Notes: generated by a model not told the origin, from the sequence alone. A stretch of 64,000 bases of DNA from Cocos nucifera (GCA_006176705.1 QRFJ01005310.1:1-64000); one strand, 5' to 3'; shown: positions 24,611 through 37,319, numbered from the stretch's first letter. Program-made: numbers and translations.

Positions 24611-26220
24611 GTGAGATATGGTTTCATTATTGAGAACAATGAAGCCCAAGTCATTGAGAATTGCGAACCTCTGACCTATACGGAAGCAGTCAAAAGTAAA
24701 GGCTCTTACAAATGGTTGGCTGCCATGCAATCCAAAATGGAATCCATGCACACCAATAAAGTATGGACTTTGGTGGATGCACCAAAAGATATAAATCCTA
24801 TTGGATGCAAATGGATTTTTAAGAAAAAGATTGGAGCTGATGGTCAAATTGAAACCTATAAGGCCAGATTGGTGGCTAAGGGTTTTAGGCAAAAACGGAA
24901 GATTGATTATGATGAAACATTTTCACCTATTGCCATGCTCAAATCTATTCGGATTATACTTGCTATAGTAGCATACCACAACTATGAAATATGGCAAATG
25001 GATGTAAAAACTGCCTTCCTTAATGGGTTCCTTGAGGAGGAGGTCTATATGTCACAGCTAGAGGGATTTAAGTCAAATGAGAGACCAAATCAGGTATGCA
25101 AGCTTAAGAAATCCATTTATGGGTTAAAGCAAGCATCAAGGAGTTGGAACATCCATTTTGATGAAACTATAAAAGAGTTTGGTTTTATCAAGATTGTTGA
25201 TGAACCATGTGTGTACAAGAAAACAAGTGGAAGAACCATAGTCTTCTTGGTTCTGTATGTAGATGACATACTCCTCATTGGGAATGATATCCCAATGTTA
25301 CAATCAGTCAAATTATGGCTGTCAAATAAGTTTTCCATGAAAGATTTGGGAGAAGCATCCTATATACTAGGAATAAGGATCTGTAGAGATAGATCTAAGA
25401 GGATGCTAGGCTTGTCCCAATCAAGGTACATTGACTTAATACTGAAAAGATTCAGTATGGATTTACCCATGAGTCAAGGCATACATCTCTCTAAAAAAAT
25501 GTCTCCAAAGACACCTGAAGAGAGAAATAGAATGAGTTCTATTCCTTATGCTTCGGCTGTTAGATCAATAATGTATGCCATGTTATGTATAAGGCCTGAT
25601 GTTGCTTATGCTTTAGGCATTGCAAGTAGATTTCAAGCTGATCCAGGAGAGGATCATTGGAAAGCTGTAAACAATATTCTTAATTTCTTGAGAAGGACTA
25701 AAGATATTTTTCTAGTATATGGTGGTTCTGATCGTAAATTAGAAGCATATTCTGACTCTAGTTTTCATTCAGACCCAGATGACAGCAAATCCATTTCAAG
25801 GTATGTCTTTACTCTAAATGGTGGAGCAGTAAGTTAGAAGAGTACTAAGCAGTCAACTATAGCTGACTCAACCACTGAAGTAGAATACATAGCTGTAAGT
25901 GAAGCCACCAAGGAAGCTATCTAGATGAAGAAGTTCATCACTAAATTGGAAGTTATTCTTGAAATTGAGAATCCAGTACCACTTTACTATGATAATATTG
26001 GAGCTATTAGCTCAAGCAAAGGAACCAAGGTCTCATCATAAATCCAAACACATTCTGAGATGCTTCCATCTCATTCGAGAAATTATTGAAAGACAAGATG
26101 TAGTCATAGAACGAGTGTAGACACAAAGAACAACATAGCAGACCCATTCACTAAGGCTTTACCACTGCAACTGTTTGATCGCCACCTTGATTGTATGGGA
26201 TTAAAATATAAGGGCGATTG
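24611..26220 (+). pseudogene. pol: Copia reverse transcriptase and RNase H of G
   Basis: The longest open frame in the window (24611-25837, 408 codons). RT blocks in order: KWLAAMQSKMESMH, GCKWIFKKKIGADG, KARLVAKGF, WQMDVKTAFLNGFLEEE, KSIYGLKQASRSW, the active-site VLYVDDILLIGNDI with both Asp, KDLGEASYILGIRI and YASAVRSIMYAML. RNase H starts with LEAYSDSSFHSDPDDSKS. The frame stops where the family has GGAVSW: the Trp codon is TAG, a single transition. Beyond it ADSTTEVEYIAVSEATKEA and the tail NIADPFTKALP remain with further stops. Confidence 0.92.
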
Positions 26221-26229
26221 GCTTTAGTG

Positions 26230-26241
26230 CAAGTGGGAGAT
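26230..26241 (+). other. Polypurine tract of G
   Basis: CAAGTGGGAGAT directly before the 3' LTR. The same CAAGTGGGAGAT-like block is common before copia 3' LTRs. Confidence 0.8.
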
Positions 26242-28740
26242 TGAAAGGAATATGCCCTCAAGCCAATTTAATTTTTGGGATGTTCTTTGTCTTCCAAACT
26301 CATGTAATGACATTTTTAATAAAAATAAAGGCATTTATTTCATCATATGCAGTGTCTTATTATTTATTTAAGATTATGATGAACTCCTATAAATTAGGGC
26401 TATGATTTTAGGATTATGATGAGATCATACTAGTGAGACCTAAAATCTTAAAACCCTAATTTAAATATTCTAGTCGATGGGACATTGAGTTAGGGATCAA
26501 TGTTTTTCGGTAAGACTAGCACATTCTTTGTATGCTCGATTGAGAGGGTGATTGATCTCACAATAACTTGTGTATGACACTAATACAAGAATGTGGGTGC
26601 TCATTAGAGAATGAGTTCACTGAATTGATCCAAATTCGAGAATATCTAATGGAGTCTTATCTACATGTCAATAGATGGTTCTCATAGTGAAATTTGTGCA
26701 TGTAATCCTTTGACCTGAAACTACCATAGAATCTTATATATATAAATCCATATTTTGGTTCATACTCATTCATGACTTCAGTTATGTACGGGATGATCTA
26801 GATATGGTAGATTATATATATGAAGGTTGTGAGTAGGTTAACATAGGAATCGATCTCTCCTGGTAAGAGGAAATAGCATCCTACCTGCTTCAAACAAATG
26901 ATGATTCAGGAAGACTTTGATCAAAGCATGATGAAAATTAGAAATGATTTCTAATATTTTATTAAATGAATCATTCATCATAAGATTGAAAGAGAAATGA
27001 ATATGATATTGGGATTGACATATTTTCATACCCAGAGTCATATTCAGGATGCAGGAAGATCGAAGGATCTAGTTGCATGGTAATTTTCACTGAAGGATAT
27101 TTTTGGTATTTCCATCAAAATTTTACATCTTCCAGGAAGTCATGATACATTGCTAGACGTCAATCATGTCTTGTGGGTTTGATCAAATTAAAATTTTAAT
27201 TTGATCATTAAATTAGAAAGTGTTCTAAATTAAGTCAAATTGGGTTGGCTAGTTTTGACCTAAATCAGTTTGGTTGAGTTCTAACCAGATTAGGTCAAAT
27301 CACAGCTAGACTCACTGCTGGTTAGATGTGGAACCAAATAGGTCACACACAAAGAGAGTTGATTAAGGGTCTAATTAGATTAGACCATGTTTGCAAGATG
27401 AACATGCTAGCACATGTAGCAAACCCTAGCACCTGGATTCGAATTGGATTCAAATCAGCTTTCGATTTGGGCTAATTAAGATCTGATTTAAGCCAAATAA
27501 GATTTGGTCTTGAATTGGATTAACCTAGACTGATTGGGCTTCAGTTGGGGTGCCACATACCTAAATCCCATGAGCCAGAGAGTCTCTCTCTTGCGCATGG
27601 GAAGTCATTCATGCACAAAGCATTTTTTGGCGCATAGAATTAGTTGGCGCCTACCTTCTTTGACTTCTCCCATTTGTTATGTCATGTAAAAATTTTGAAT
27701 AGGCATGGACATCTGATATGGGGTGATAAAGAGTCCTTCTACAAGTTAAAAACTCCATTTTCTATTTAATTTTTGCCGCCCAAGATTCTTTGTCGCCCAA
27801 GACTCCTTGCCGCCCAGGACTCCATGCCGCCCACTCCTTCTTGACGTCTCTTGGACCAAGTCAAAGTCCCTTGGGACTTGGACTATTGAAAGATCATCTC
27901 CATGCCTTCATGCTGAATGGGCGTCCCTTTTTAGAGCCATTGGATGGACCTTTTATCTGATCTAATGGATTAAAAGGGTGGTGGCAATGATGAAATATTA
28001 TGACTCTTTGTAAATAACTTACGTAGAATTAGTCCAAGAGTCCTTCTACTTTAAGGCACCTCTTGGACTAAGTCTACATCTCATTATTTTCTGATGAGGC
28101 ATGAGATTGGCTGAAGGGACATAAGATTTTTTTTTTTTTTTAAGGGCATGAGAAATTATGTTGGCACCCTTACGTACATTGTAAATAATGGTGCATACCT
28201 TGAGTTCGAGAGAGGTGAAAATTATCTTTCTTTCTTACAAGAGTTTCCTTTTGTCTAATTTTTTTTCTTCTCTTCTCTTGTCTAGACCTTATCCTTATAA
28301 GGATAAGAAGTTATCTTAAGACTAAGAGATTAGGAAGAAAAATTAAGAAGACAAAGAAAAAAAAAGATAGATAAGGAGAGGTAAGGAAGGTGACATAAAG
28401 GCTAAAAAATGTCTTGCCCTTTTAATTAAAGTTCTTATTATTAGAAGTCTAATTATATAAATCAAAGGTGCTGGTGTCCCGATCAAGTCTCTGTGTGGAT
28501 CAACATTGGAGGGTGAACATATGGGCACCTCGTCGAACCCCTAACAGACTGCTACCGACGGTCAGGGTCAATTTAGGATTTAGCGATAAAAGGTATGTTC
28601 TAATACTTTCTTTTATATTATAAATGCATGTTATATGATTTAATTGCTAATAAGGTGGTCCTAAGGTTCGGGTTTGGTTTATATGATTTCATATTTTTGC
28701 TTTGAAACCTGTTCTTCCATCCTGTACACCATTCCTATCA
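26242..28740 (+). repeat. 3' LTR of G (2499 bp)
   Basis: TGAAAGGAATATGCCC ... ACCATTCCTATCA, followed at once by the AAAGA target copy and the resumed RT frame of F. It includes a T13-like run near 28128-28141 absent in that length from the 5' copy. Confidence 0.93.
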
Positions 28741-28745
28741 AAAGA

Positions 28746-30143
28746 TTGGTGCAGATGGAAATATGGAGACATTCAAAGCTAGATTAGTGGCAAAAAGTTA
28801 TAGTCAGTGTGAAGGCATTGACTATCAGGATACCTTTTCGTCAGTAGCTATGCTAAAATTCATCCGCATATTGCTTGCTGTTGTAGCTTATTTCGATTAT
28901 GAAATATGAAAAATGGATGTGAAAACGATATTCTTAAATGAATACCTTGAGGAAGATATCTATATGGAACAACCACTAGGTTTCACATCCAGTGATGCTG
29001 ATCATAATGTATGCAAGCTGTAAAGGTCCGTATATGTACTTAAGCAAGAATCTCGAAGCTGGAATACTCATTTTAATGATGTGATCAAATTATTTAGTTT
29101 CATCAAAAATGAGGAACCATTCAAAAAGATCAATGGGAGCACTATTATCTTCCTCGTACTGTACGTAAATGATATCCTCCTTATTGGTATTGAATTCCCA
29201 TATTTATCATAGTTAAAATGTAGTTATCTAAATAATTCTCCATGAAAGACCTAGAAAAAGCATCCTTCAATCTAGGAATCAAAGTCTATAGAGATAGGCC
29301 AAATAGGATGCTAGGTCTTTCACAGAAGATGTACATAGAGGAAGTGTTAAAGAGGTTTAGCATAGAAAACTCCAAGAGGGGATTGGTACCCTTCAAACAT
29401 GGCATTCATCTCTCCAAGAAAATGTGTTCCAACACATCAGAGAAAATTGAACGCATGAGCAAGATCCCTTATGCTTCAATAATAGGTAGCCTCATGTATG
29501 CCATGTTATGTACACGACCTGATATAGCCCATGTTGTGAGTGTCACGAGCAAATATCAATCGAATCTAGATGAAGAATACTGGACCTCTGTAAAATGTAT
29601 CCTTAAGTACTTGAGAAGAACTAAGGATAGGTTGTTGATTTTTGGTAATGGAGAACTCTAAGTCTAGGGGTATATAGATTCAAATTTTATGTTCGATATA
29701 GATGATCGAAAGTCGATATTTGAGAGTCTGTTTTTTTGTAATGGTATGCTGTCAGTTGGAAGAGTTCCAAGCAGACAGTGATAGCAGATTTCACCATGAA
29801 AGTAAAATACATCATTGCATCAGAAGCTGCGAAGGAGGTATTCTGGTACAAGAAATTCATCGCAAAGATTGGAGTGATGCCATTGGATGCCACTCCTCTA
29901 TACTGTAATAATAACGGTGCCATAGCCCTTGCTAAGGAGTCGAGGTCTCACCAAAAGTCCAAGTACATCAAGCAGCGATACCACCTCATCCACGATTACC
30001 TCGAGAAAGGTTATGTCGAGGTCAAGAGAGTCAACTCCGCATGCAATGTGGCAGACCCACTCACAAAGCCATTGGGCTAGCAGAAGATCGAAACTCATCT
30101 TGAGAAGATGGGACATAGATTTGTAGCCAATTGACTTTAGATC
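28746..30143 (+). pseudogene. pol: F reverse transcriptase (continued) and RNase H
   Basis: Resumes the frame cut at 18674: FKARLVAKSYSQ, KMDVKTIFLNEYLEEDIYM, and LYVNDILLIG where the active site should be YVDD, so the second catalytic Asp is Asn. It continues LGIKVYRDRPNRMLGLSQ, KRFSIENSKRG and GSLMYAMLCTRPDIAH. RNase H at 29778-30080 reads IADFTMKVKYIIASEAAK, LYCNNNGAIALAKE and CNVADPLTKPLG; the usual Glu of the EAEY block is replaced. Dead as polymerase by motif alone. Confidence 0.9.
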
Positions 30144-30154
30144 AAGTGGAAGTT
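30144..30154 (+). other. Polypurine tract of F
   Basis: AAGTGGAAGTT next to the 3' LTR TG. Confidence 0.75.
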
Positions 30155-32441
30155 TGTTAGATATGTGTGTCCTAGAAGTCAGAATTGGCCGACACTTATA
30201 ATACACATCTAAGGGCAAAATTATAATTTTTACTATAAATAATAAAATGAGTTATTTTCTATCATAATGTGTATTTAAAAATGTTTGTGATACATCCCTT
30301 AAGTTAATGGTAATGATGGTTTGTATTTTCAAGAGTTGAAAATTTAAGACATAAATTATCATTATTAACTGTTAAAATGCTCTCGACTAAAGGATCATCA
30401 TGAGGATGGTGATTGATCTGAATGGTTGGTGTATGATCGCTTCTTTAGGATAGATGAGTCTTAAGTCCATGGTGTAGAGACACCAGAGCGAGAGTACAGG
30501 TACTCGTTAGAGAACGAGGGCACTGAGCGTGACCACCTAAAGCAGTCATATGGAAGTCTACCTTCTCGTCGATGACTGGCTCAAAGCTGCATGTGTGTCT
30601 GGTTCTTTGACTTAAGGTGCATCGGCAGTTCACCTTGAGGGTGTTATAGTTTGACTATACCATAACTCAATCTCCTAGCCATTCATAATCCTAAGGTGTA
30701 TGTTGGCTATAGCATGTTCATTGTAGGAATTGGATTGCACCAATAGGGGATCTATCTACCTCGATAGATGAGGAGCAGTCCTATGATGATCATGAGAATC
30801 AAGTCCATAAGTCCATGGCCATGGTAGAGTGAAATAATAGAAAAAGTTTCTATTAGGATTTTCACATTGGACTTGAATCAAATAATTAAGTCATATGATG
30901 GAAATTAAGGTTTGACGAGATCATCTTAACCCTAATCCGATTGGGGGTCAAGATAGAGAAACTTAATCACATAGGTAACCGCACCAAGAGGTTCATTTTT
31001 AGTTCTGATGGTTTGCCACCATATGCTGCTAGGTATCACTAATGGTTTTGAGAGCAATTAGAATGATTTGGATGATCGATCATACTAGTTATCTGAATTA
31101 GAAAAGTTCTGATCCATCGAAAGGTGTTTCGATGATATCGATGACAGAGATGGTGACATATCCCATTACCATATGGAACTGAACCTAACTGGATCATACA
31201 AACAAGGATTTGGATCTGGATATCATCAATTGGACTAACTCAGTTCAATTGATTTGAATAAGATTCAATTAGGTTCAAGGAAATCGTGCTAGCACACAAT
31301 TGAGTCTAATGTTCTCCTTTAGCAATCATTAATGCTTGTCTCGACTGAGCCAAATGTGTTTGGACTCACTCAAAAGTCTTTATCTGATCTGATTGGAGCT
31401 TGTCCAGGTTAGAAAAGATTTGTTTTAATTTGTGAGATAAATTTGAGATAACATCTGCTATTTTTCATCACATGCTAAATCTTGTCCTTGGACTTTGGTC
31501 AAATGTTGTCCTTTGATACTTGGACATCTGTCCATATGTCATGCACCCATAGAAGAGAACATGGAGCTTTCTCCCCCTACTAAAAAGTAGAAAGGGAGGG
31601 GATGGATGCCTAAGTAGGCATGCACCCCCTGAGGATCATGCCTGGAGTCCCATACAGATGGGACTCAAGTTGCTTCATACTTTCAACTTGGGTGGTGCCA
31701 AAGAGTCCTCTTTGACTAGTCTTGGTGCCACCTAAGGAGGTTAATGAGGGAATCTAATATGATTAGATCAGATGATGTCATCCCACCAATCAGATTTAGA
31801 TCTGATTGCATAAAGAGCCATGATTGGTCGGGATGATGTGGCACTGCATGGTGCAGCAGGGTCTATATAAACCCTATCTGCGCCTAGAATTATGTGGTTC
31901 TACCCTTTGCCCATGCTACAAGGCTTTTGTCCCTCCCTCTCCATGCCACCTTTAGGTCCTCTCTCTCCTATCTACATCCAAGAGTTTTTGGATGCGAGTT
32001 TGGTGCAATCCGAGCAAGAGAAAGGCGATAGGAAAGGAAGAAGGCAGTACTGCTGCAAGAGACAACAACTGATTTTCAAAAGCCATTTTGAAGACCTTCA
32101 AGATCAGATCCAGATCTAATTTTTGGAGTAAAGATTGAGAAATAGAAGATCTCTAGATCCTACCTGAGTGGACACCGGTAGAGGCCAGGCGCTTGCGTGG
32201 CTACATCCAGAACCTCAAGCAAACATCGAGATCATCATAAGGTAATAGGATTACCCATAACAAAGGTATAATTAAATTAGATTTAATTTAATCTAATTTA
32301 ATTTATTTTATTAGATCGATAAAATTAAATTTGAAGAGTCTCAGATATGATTTAGATATAAGAGAAAAAATTTTTGAAATATCTCTCTTGATCCAATCAG
32401 ATCTGAATGAACCTGACTTGGGAAATAGTGTTTTTCCTTCA
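30155..32441 (+). repeat. 3' LTR of F (2287 bp)
   Basis: TGTTAGATATGTGTGTCC ... TTTTTCCTTCA, partner of 11950-14234. It carries the TATA-like TATATAAA at 31864-31871. It ends 5 bp before the integrase of A resumes. Confidence 0.92.
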
Positions 32442-32446
32442 TTATG

Positions 32447-34430
32447 ATCCAACTTGCTCCTTTCGATTGCCTCCATATGTGCATAGACTAGACAACCAAA
32501 ATCTTTTAGGTGGCCAAGCTCCACCTTTTTTCTACTTAGACCTCCTCTAGAATGCCTCCATTCAGCTTGTAGTGAGGGGATCTATTAATAAGAAAAAGTT
32601 ATGGCATCACCCTAAAAGGACTTTGGAATTGACGTCTGTAGCCTTAAACTCTATGCCTTCTTGATCGTTATTTGATTCATCCTCTCTATAACACCATTCT
32701 ACTGGAAACTCATCCTCACTGTGTAATGGTGTTCGATGCCATTTTCCTTATAGTACCTCCTAAACTTTAGGTTTGTATAATCTTCTCTATTATCTGACCT
32801 TAGATAATTCATCTGTCTTCCTGACTTCTTCTCTACTTCAGCTCTCCAAGATCTGAATCAAGCAAACACCTCAGACTTCTCTCTAATCAGATAAATCTAT
32901 ACCTTTCTTGAGTAGTCATCAATGAAAGTGATAAAATATTTTGCCCTACCTCTAGCTGATACGGAGATGGTCCCCACACTTCTGAGTGCACTAAATCCAG
33001 CACTCCTTCACTATGCTTAAAACTGGTGGCAAACTTCATCCTATGCTATTTGCCATAAATGCACGGCTTACATAGATCAGTGCCTTTTTTCTTTAGGGCT
33101 TGGATCATCTCTCTTTTACTAAGTTCTATGAGCCCTTGGTCACTCATGTGACCCATCTGATAGTGCCACTGCCTATATACAAGTTGCTCCTTCTGTGCTA
33201 CTACTAGCATGTTTGCACTATCATTTACAACTAAGTCTTTTAGTTTATAAAGATTATTGCTTAGTCTTCTATCTTTTATCACCACTAAAGCTTCCTTGAA
33301 AATCTTCAAGCATCCAATCCTTGCCTTACTACTAAAAGCATAACCCTGCTCTTCAAAATAGCCAAAGAAATCAAATTTTTCTTTAACTCTGGTAGATGCT
33401 TGACATTTAATAATGTATGAATGATCCTATTGTACATTATCATCCTAATAATGATAACACCAGCTACTTTGTATGGGCGATCATCTTCAAGGATGACACT
33501 TCTTTCATCGATCTCCTGGTACGTAGCAAACCACTCTTGATAAGAAGCATAGTGGTGTGAGCATGCTGAATCCAATATCCACAAAGCATCACAGTTAATA
33601 GATCCATCTAATACAACTAGAAGATCTTTTACTGCTTATTGAAGCTGTATCATCACTCTTGCTAGCCTTCCCTTTTTCTAACTTCAAAAGGGGACAGTTT
33701 CTCCTCAAGTGTCCAGGTTGATGACACTTATAATATTTAAATAACTTCTTTTGATCCTGAGTTTTTGACCTGCCCCTGGACATCGCCTTTGCCTTTTCCA
33801 TTGATCTTTCCTACCTTTCATTAACAACCAAAACCTTAGACTTAGGGTCTTCCTTGCATATCTTTCTCTTTTACTCATTTGATCTAAGCACACTAACAAC
33901 CTCTTCAAATTTAGGTTCTTCTTTTCATAAACTAGGATTATTGTGAGACCATCATAAGAACTTGGGAGAGAAAATAATAATAATAGCGCTCGATCTTCCT
34001 CGTCAATCTTCACATTCAAGCTCATCACTTCAGAACATACCTGATTGAACTTCTAGATATGTGCAACAAGGTCTCAACCTTTGGGCATCCTCAGACTGTA
34101 AAGCCGCTTCTTCAATCACAACTTATTAGTCATGTTCTTCCCTATGTAAGTGTTCCCTAGTCTTGTCCAGAGCCTCTTTATCATGGTCTGTGCAAACCTC
34201 GGGCAACACATGATCGGCCAAGCGCATTCTAATCGTACTAAAAGCAATCTTCTCTAACACTTCTCAGCTCTTGGCACTGATCCTTCCTAGCCTCTCTCTC
34301 ACCAAGACCTTGTAGATCCTCTATTGAACCAACAAGTCTACCTTATTGCCATAGGATAAAGTTTCTCTTACCATCAAACTTCTCAAAATCTATCTTGAAT
34401 CCGCTTGATTCTATGACTATAATCAAGTCA
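32447..34430 (-). pseudogene. gag-pol: Element A, 5' half: gag, protease and integrase
   Basis: Read from 34430 downwards. Gag has FEKFDGKRNFILWQ and, after many breaks, a zinc knuckle YYKCHQPGHLRRNC (33760-33700) whose first Cys is Tyr. Protease at 33584-33306 has WILDSACSHHYASYQEW (D-S-A in place of D-S-G) and a following hydrophobic strand. Integrase zinc region: WHYQMGHMSDQGLIELSK with CKPCIYGK (33200-33050). The core between 33040 and 32560 is fragmentary, then LKDFGCLVYAHMEAIERSKLD runs into the F boundary. A Tnt1-type copia. Confidence 0.85.
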
Positions 34431-34590
34431 CACAAAACTCTAACACCCTTCTGCAATCACACACCAATAAAACTACACTTCAAAGAAGATCTATATATCT
34501 TAGATCCTCCTTCGAACCTTCTGATTCAACATTCCTGCAAATAATAAGTCTCCACCTCAGTCAAGAGATAACCATGTATTGGGATATCAG

Positions 34591-34604
34591 CTACTCTGAT
34601 ACCA
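34591..34604 (-). other. Primer-binding site of A
   Basis: Minus strand TGGTATCAGAGTAG, two bases inside the LTR edge at 34607. The same sequence stands next to the second LTR at 38502-38515. Met-tRNA type. Confidence 0.88.
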
Positions 34605-34606
34605 CT

Positions 34607-36939
34607 TGTTAAGGATCTAGTACCAGTAAATTAAAATAAAAAGAAAGAAGAAAACAAAATAAGAAGAAAAAAGAAAACAAAACAAGAAAAGTAATAAAGT
34701 ATGTGGATCAGTCCATGGGCTCACCTCCATGGTGCATGCACAGCTCCACTATGAAAGAGAAAAATAGGTACAAGAGGAAAACACCCACTCTCAACTCGCC
34801 GTATATAAATCTTTCTTGACTAGAAGCTATCCTCATAAAAGCTTTCTCAGAATTTTAAGGAGACCCTCAGAAGCTACAAGATGCTCTATCCTCATAGCCT
34901 CGCTAGATACTATGCACCCATTGCTTCTCTCTCTTATAGGCTATACATACTCAGTGCTCTTCCAAGTTTCTCTAAATGGCTATCTAAGCCTCTCTACGTG
35001 CCTCTCATGCCACACGAGCTAGCTCCCTACTTCACAGTACCTCGGTCCTGGATGAGAATCCTCTTCTTGGTAGTTCACAGGAGTCCTAATAGGGCTCTTT
35101 CTCCAAATATGAGTCGAACATGATCTTGATGGAGTCTTGATGATAAGATCATGATGTTGTCATTAAGACACCGTGTTTATCAATTTAATCCAATTTCTTA
35201 AAATAATTAAAAATACGTAGATAACAATGAGCTAGGTCGAATTCATTGGAAAGGTTGTATTTTTAGATTTAAAATCTTTGATTTTTAAAAAAAAAAGGAA
35301 AAGAAAAGAGTTTTGAAATTAAAAGTGAAGTCAAAAAATTTAAAAAAATAAAAATTAAAAGGTGTGGAAATTTAAACTTGGTACTAAGATCTATTAGTTA
35401 GATCTTAGCATCTACTTACAATAAAATAAAAAGTAATAATTAAAATATAAAAATTAAATTATAATAAAAATAAAGAGCATGAAATTAAAAATCATAAAAA
35501 TAAATATTATATTAATTAAAAAGTTTATAATTTAAATACATAAAAAAAAGGAAAAAAAAATTGAAATAGGCTGATCTCTGATCTTGGATCGACATTGGCA
35601 AAAAGATGGTGTAGAAGCCAAGCTCTTCTTCTCGGCACTCGTTGCTTTGAAGCAACCTCTGATCCAAAGTATGGCTCTACCCTATACCAAATCTTCACCT
35701 TGACTGAAGATTATGAATTTTGGAGGCCTGAGGTCTTATTTATAGGTGTTGGAAGGTTGGAAACTTTTTCTGCAGGCAATGTGGGACTAAGGAGGTCTTT
35801 GATCATCAAAATATGAAGAAATCTGAGTGAAAATCAGATTAAAAGGATTTCTGGATGAATTCTGTTGCTCTGGATGAAATCTGATCATTAGATATGGATC
35901 AAATGGTCCAAAAAATATCAAAATTGGATGTGTATCGACCCAGATCAGATTGGATTAAATTCTGACCATTGATCAAACGTTTATGGAGAAAATCTAGCCA
36001 TCAGATCGAGTTCTGAGTGTTTTAATCAAGTCGAAATAGATTTTCTATGAAAAGTCAAAAATTTGCTATGAGGCATGATAGATTTTCTATAAACCCTTTA
36101 AGGATCTAGGTCCACCACGTGTCGCTCCGTGATTCATCGATTTATACTGAGTTGGTGGTCCACGCCTGGATCGTGGACTAGCTGACGGCTTCCATGGTTG
36201 AATCGGCTTGCGTGGCTGGCTTGGCATGCTGGCTTCATCGGCTTGGCTCGGCACATTTGGATGCGCTGGCTGATTTGGCACGGCAGCTTGAGCCGACTGG
36301 GCCGTATGTTATTTTGATTTAATTTTTATTTATTTTATTTCTTTAGAAATTCATATCTTCTTTATTTTAGCTCCGTTTTGTGCAAAACTTATTTCGTTAT
36401 GATCAAAAAAATAAGCTCTTTCATTGATTATAAAATTTTATTTTTAATTTTTTATTATTTTTTAATTAGTAAAAATATGACTTTCTTTAAAATAGATATA
36501 ATTGATCATTAATTCTTAAAAATTTATATAAATTAATTGATAAATTAATATTTTTATTGGTAAATTTATGGTACTTATCACTTAGAATATTTTTGAACCT
36601 TCAGATCATGAACGCAATCCTCCATGGCCGTTGGATCCTGTGGTCCATGCAGAACTCCCGTAGACCCCTTAGATTAATCATAATTCGAGTCTAAATAGAA
36701 AACCCCATCCTGTTATGTTCTTTTCCATCGAGCTGGCTCTATCAGGGGTCGAGCTGGTTTGACTGCGTCTCATCTGAACTCCTACTTTTTGGTTGCTTGA
36801 GAGAGCCGGCTCAGCTATGATTCGAGCTGGCTCAATCTCAACCCGAGCCGACTCGACTATGTATCCGAGCCAGCTCTACTGCTTGCTGATACTAATTTTC
36901 GTCTACTGTAGATCGAATTCGAGGTATCAAATTTTAATA
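34607..36939 (-). repeat. LTR shared by A (5') and B (3'), interrupted by H
   Basis: In plus orientation it begins TGTTAAGGATCTAGTACC. H cuts it after 35140, it resumes at 36586, and it ends GGTATCAAATTTTAATA. Without H and one target copy it is about 888 bp. It matches 38518-39393 throughout. The edge at 36939 reads TA where the partner has CA. A primer site lies on one side (34591-34604) and a polypurine-like tract on the other (36940-36952), so one LTR closes B and opens A. The minus-strand TTTATATA near 34803 is TATA-like. Confidence 0.87.
35141..36580 (-). mobile_element. Solo LTR H (1440 bp) inside the A/B LTR
   Basis: Starts TGATAAG and ends CTTATCA, a 7-bp inverted terminal repeat with TG/CA ends. 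Flanks are CTTGA (35136-35140) and CTTAG (36581-36585), a decayed 5-bp duplication; the uninterrupted copy at 39034 reads CTTGAAATATTT. Contents are AT-rich at both ends with no coding. A minus-strand TATAAATA at 35737-35744 suggests minus orientation. Composition and ends look like a gypsy-type LTR whose internal region was lost by LTR-LTR recombination; a short complete element is the alternative. Confidence 0.75.
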
Positions 36940-37319
36940 ATCTCCATCTCGACTCAATATTCGACCTCCACCTGACTTTAAGAGCTTGTGATATATCTCA
37001 CCTCCATACCTTGGGGCATGCCTACTGATCATGGATGGACAAACATGAGAGTCAAGCCAGGCCGCTCGATCCCATTTTCATCATGGGCTGTGTCCATTAT
37101 AACCAAAGACCTACTCGGGGTAGCCTCCTGTAGGAATAGGAACTTCATCTTGCGATGTCGCATGTCATCCTTCCGAGTCTCTCATCCCATGCTCGATCCA
37201 TCTCCACCTGAAGCTCCACCTTACACTGGGCTTCTTGACATGAGGTAATGTCCTCCATACTTTCTTCCTTTTAATATCACCCTACTCCCATGCATGACCT
37301 TAAGGATTTCTCTATCAGC
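36940..37319 (-). other. 3' end remnant of B
   Basis: About 380 bases between the protease remnant and the shared LTR. No domain recognised. The last 13 bases before the LTR, minus strand TCGAGATGGAGAT, form a purine-rich tract in the right place for plus-strand priming. Confidence 0.55.

Larger units (their letters stand above)
18680..28740 (+). mobile_element. Copia LTR retrotransposon G, complete outline, nested in F
   Basis: A 10,061-bp element with both LTRs (2479 and 2499 bp), primer site, gag, protease and integrase remnants, RT/RNase H and polypurine tract. It is flanked by perfect AAAGA copies (18675-18679 and 28741-28745). It interrupts the RT of F between two halves of one reading frame, so it is younger than F. 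Its gag (LDSNKLTGQNYVDWLRNLKI) and RT suggest a Tork/Angela-like copia lineage, by resemblance only. Confidence 0.94.
11950..32441 (+). mobile_element. Copia LTR retrotransposon F, complete outline, split by G
   Basis: About 20.5 kb in all, about 10.4 kb without the nested element G. Order: 5' LTR, primer site, leader, gag, protease, integrase, RT, [G], RT, RNase H, polypurine tract, 3' LTR. Host flanks are TTAGG (11945-11949) and TTATG (32442-32446), a 5-bp target duplication with one later change. The host on both sides is the minus-strand integrase of A. Same family as E. All domains are present but carry stops and frameshifts. Confidence 0.93.

Noticed and set aside
35595..35816. A 73-codon plus-strand frame in the solo LTR
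   Set aside because: No domain; it lies in an LTR with a TATA-like site on the opposite strand and is a chance frame.
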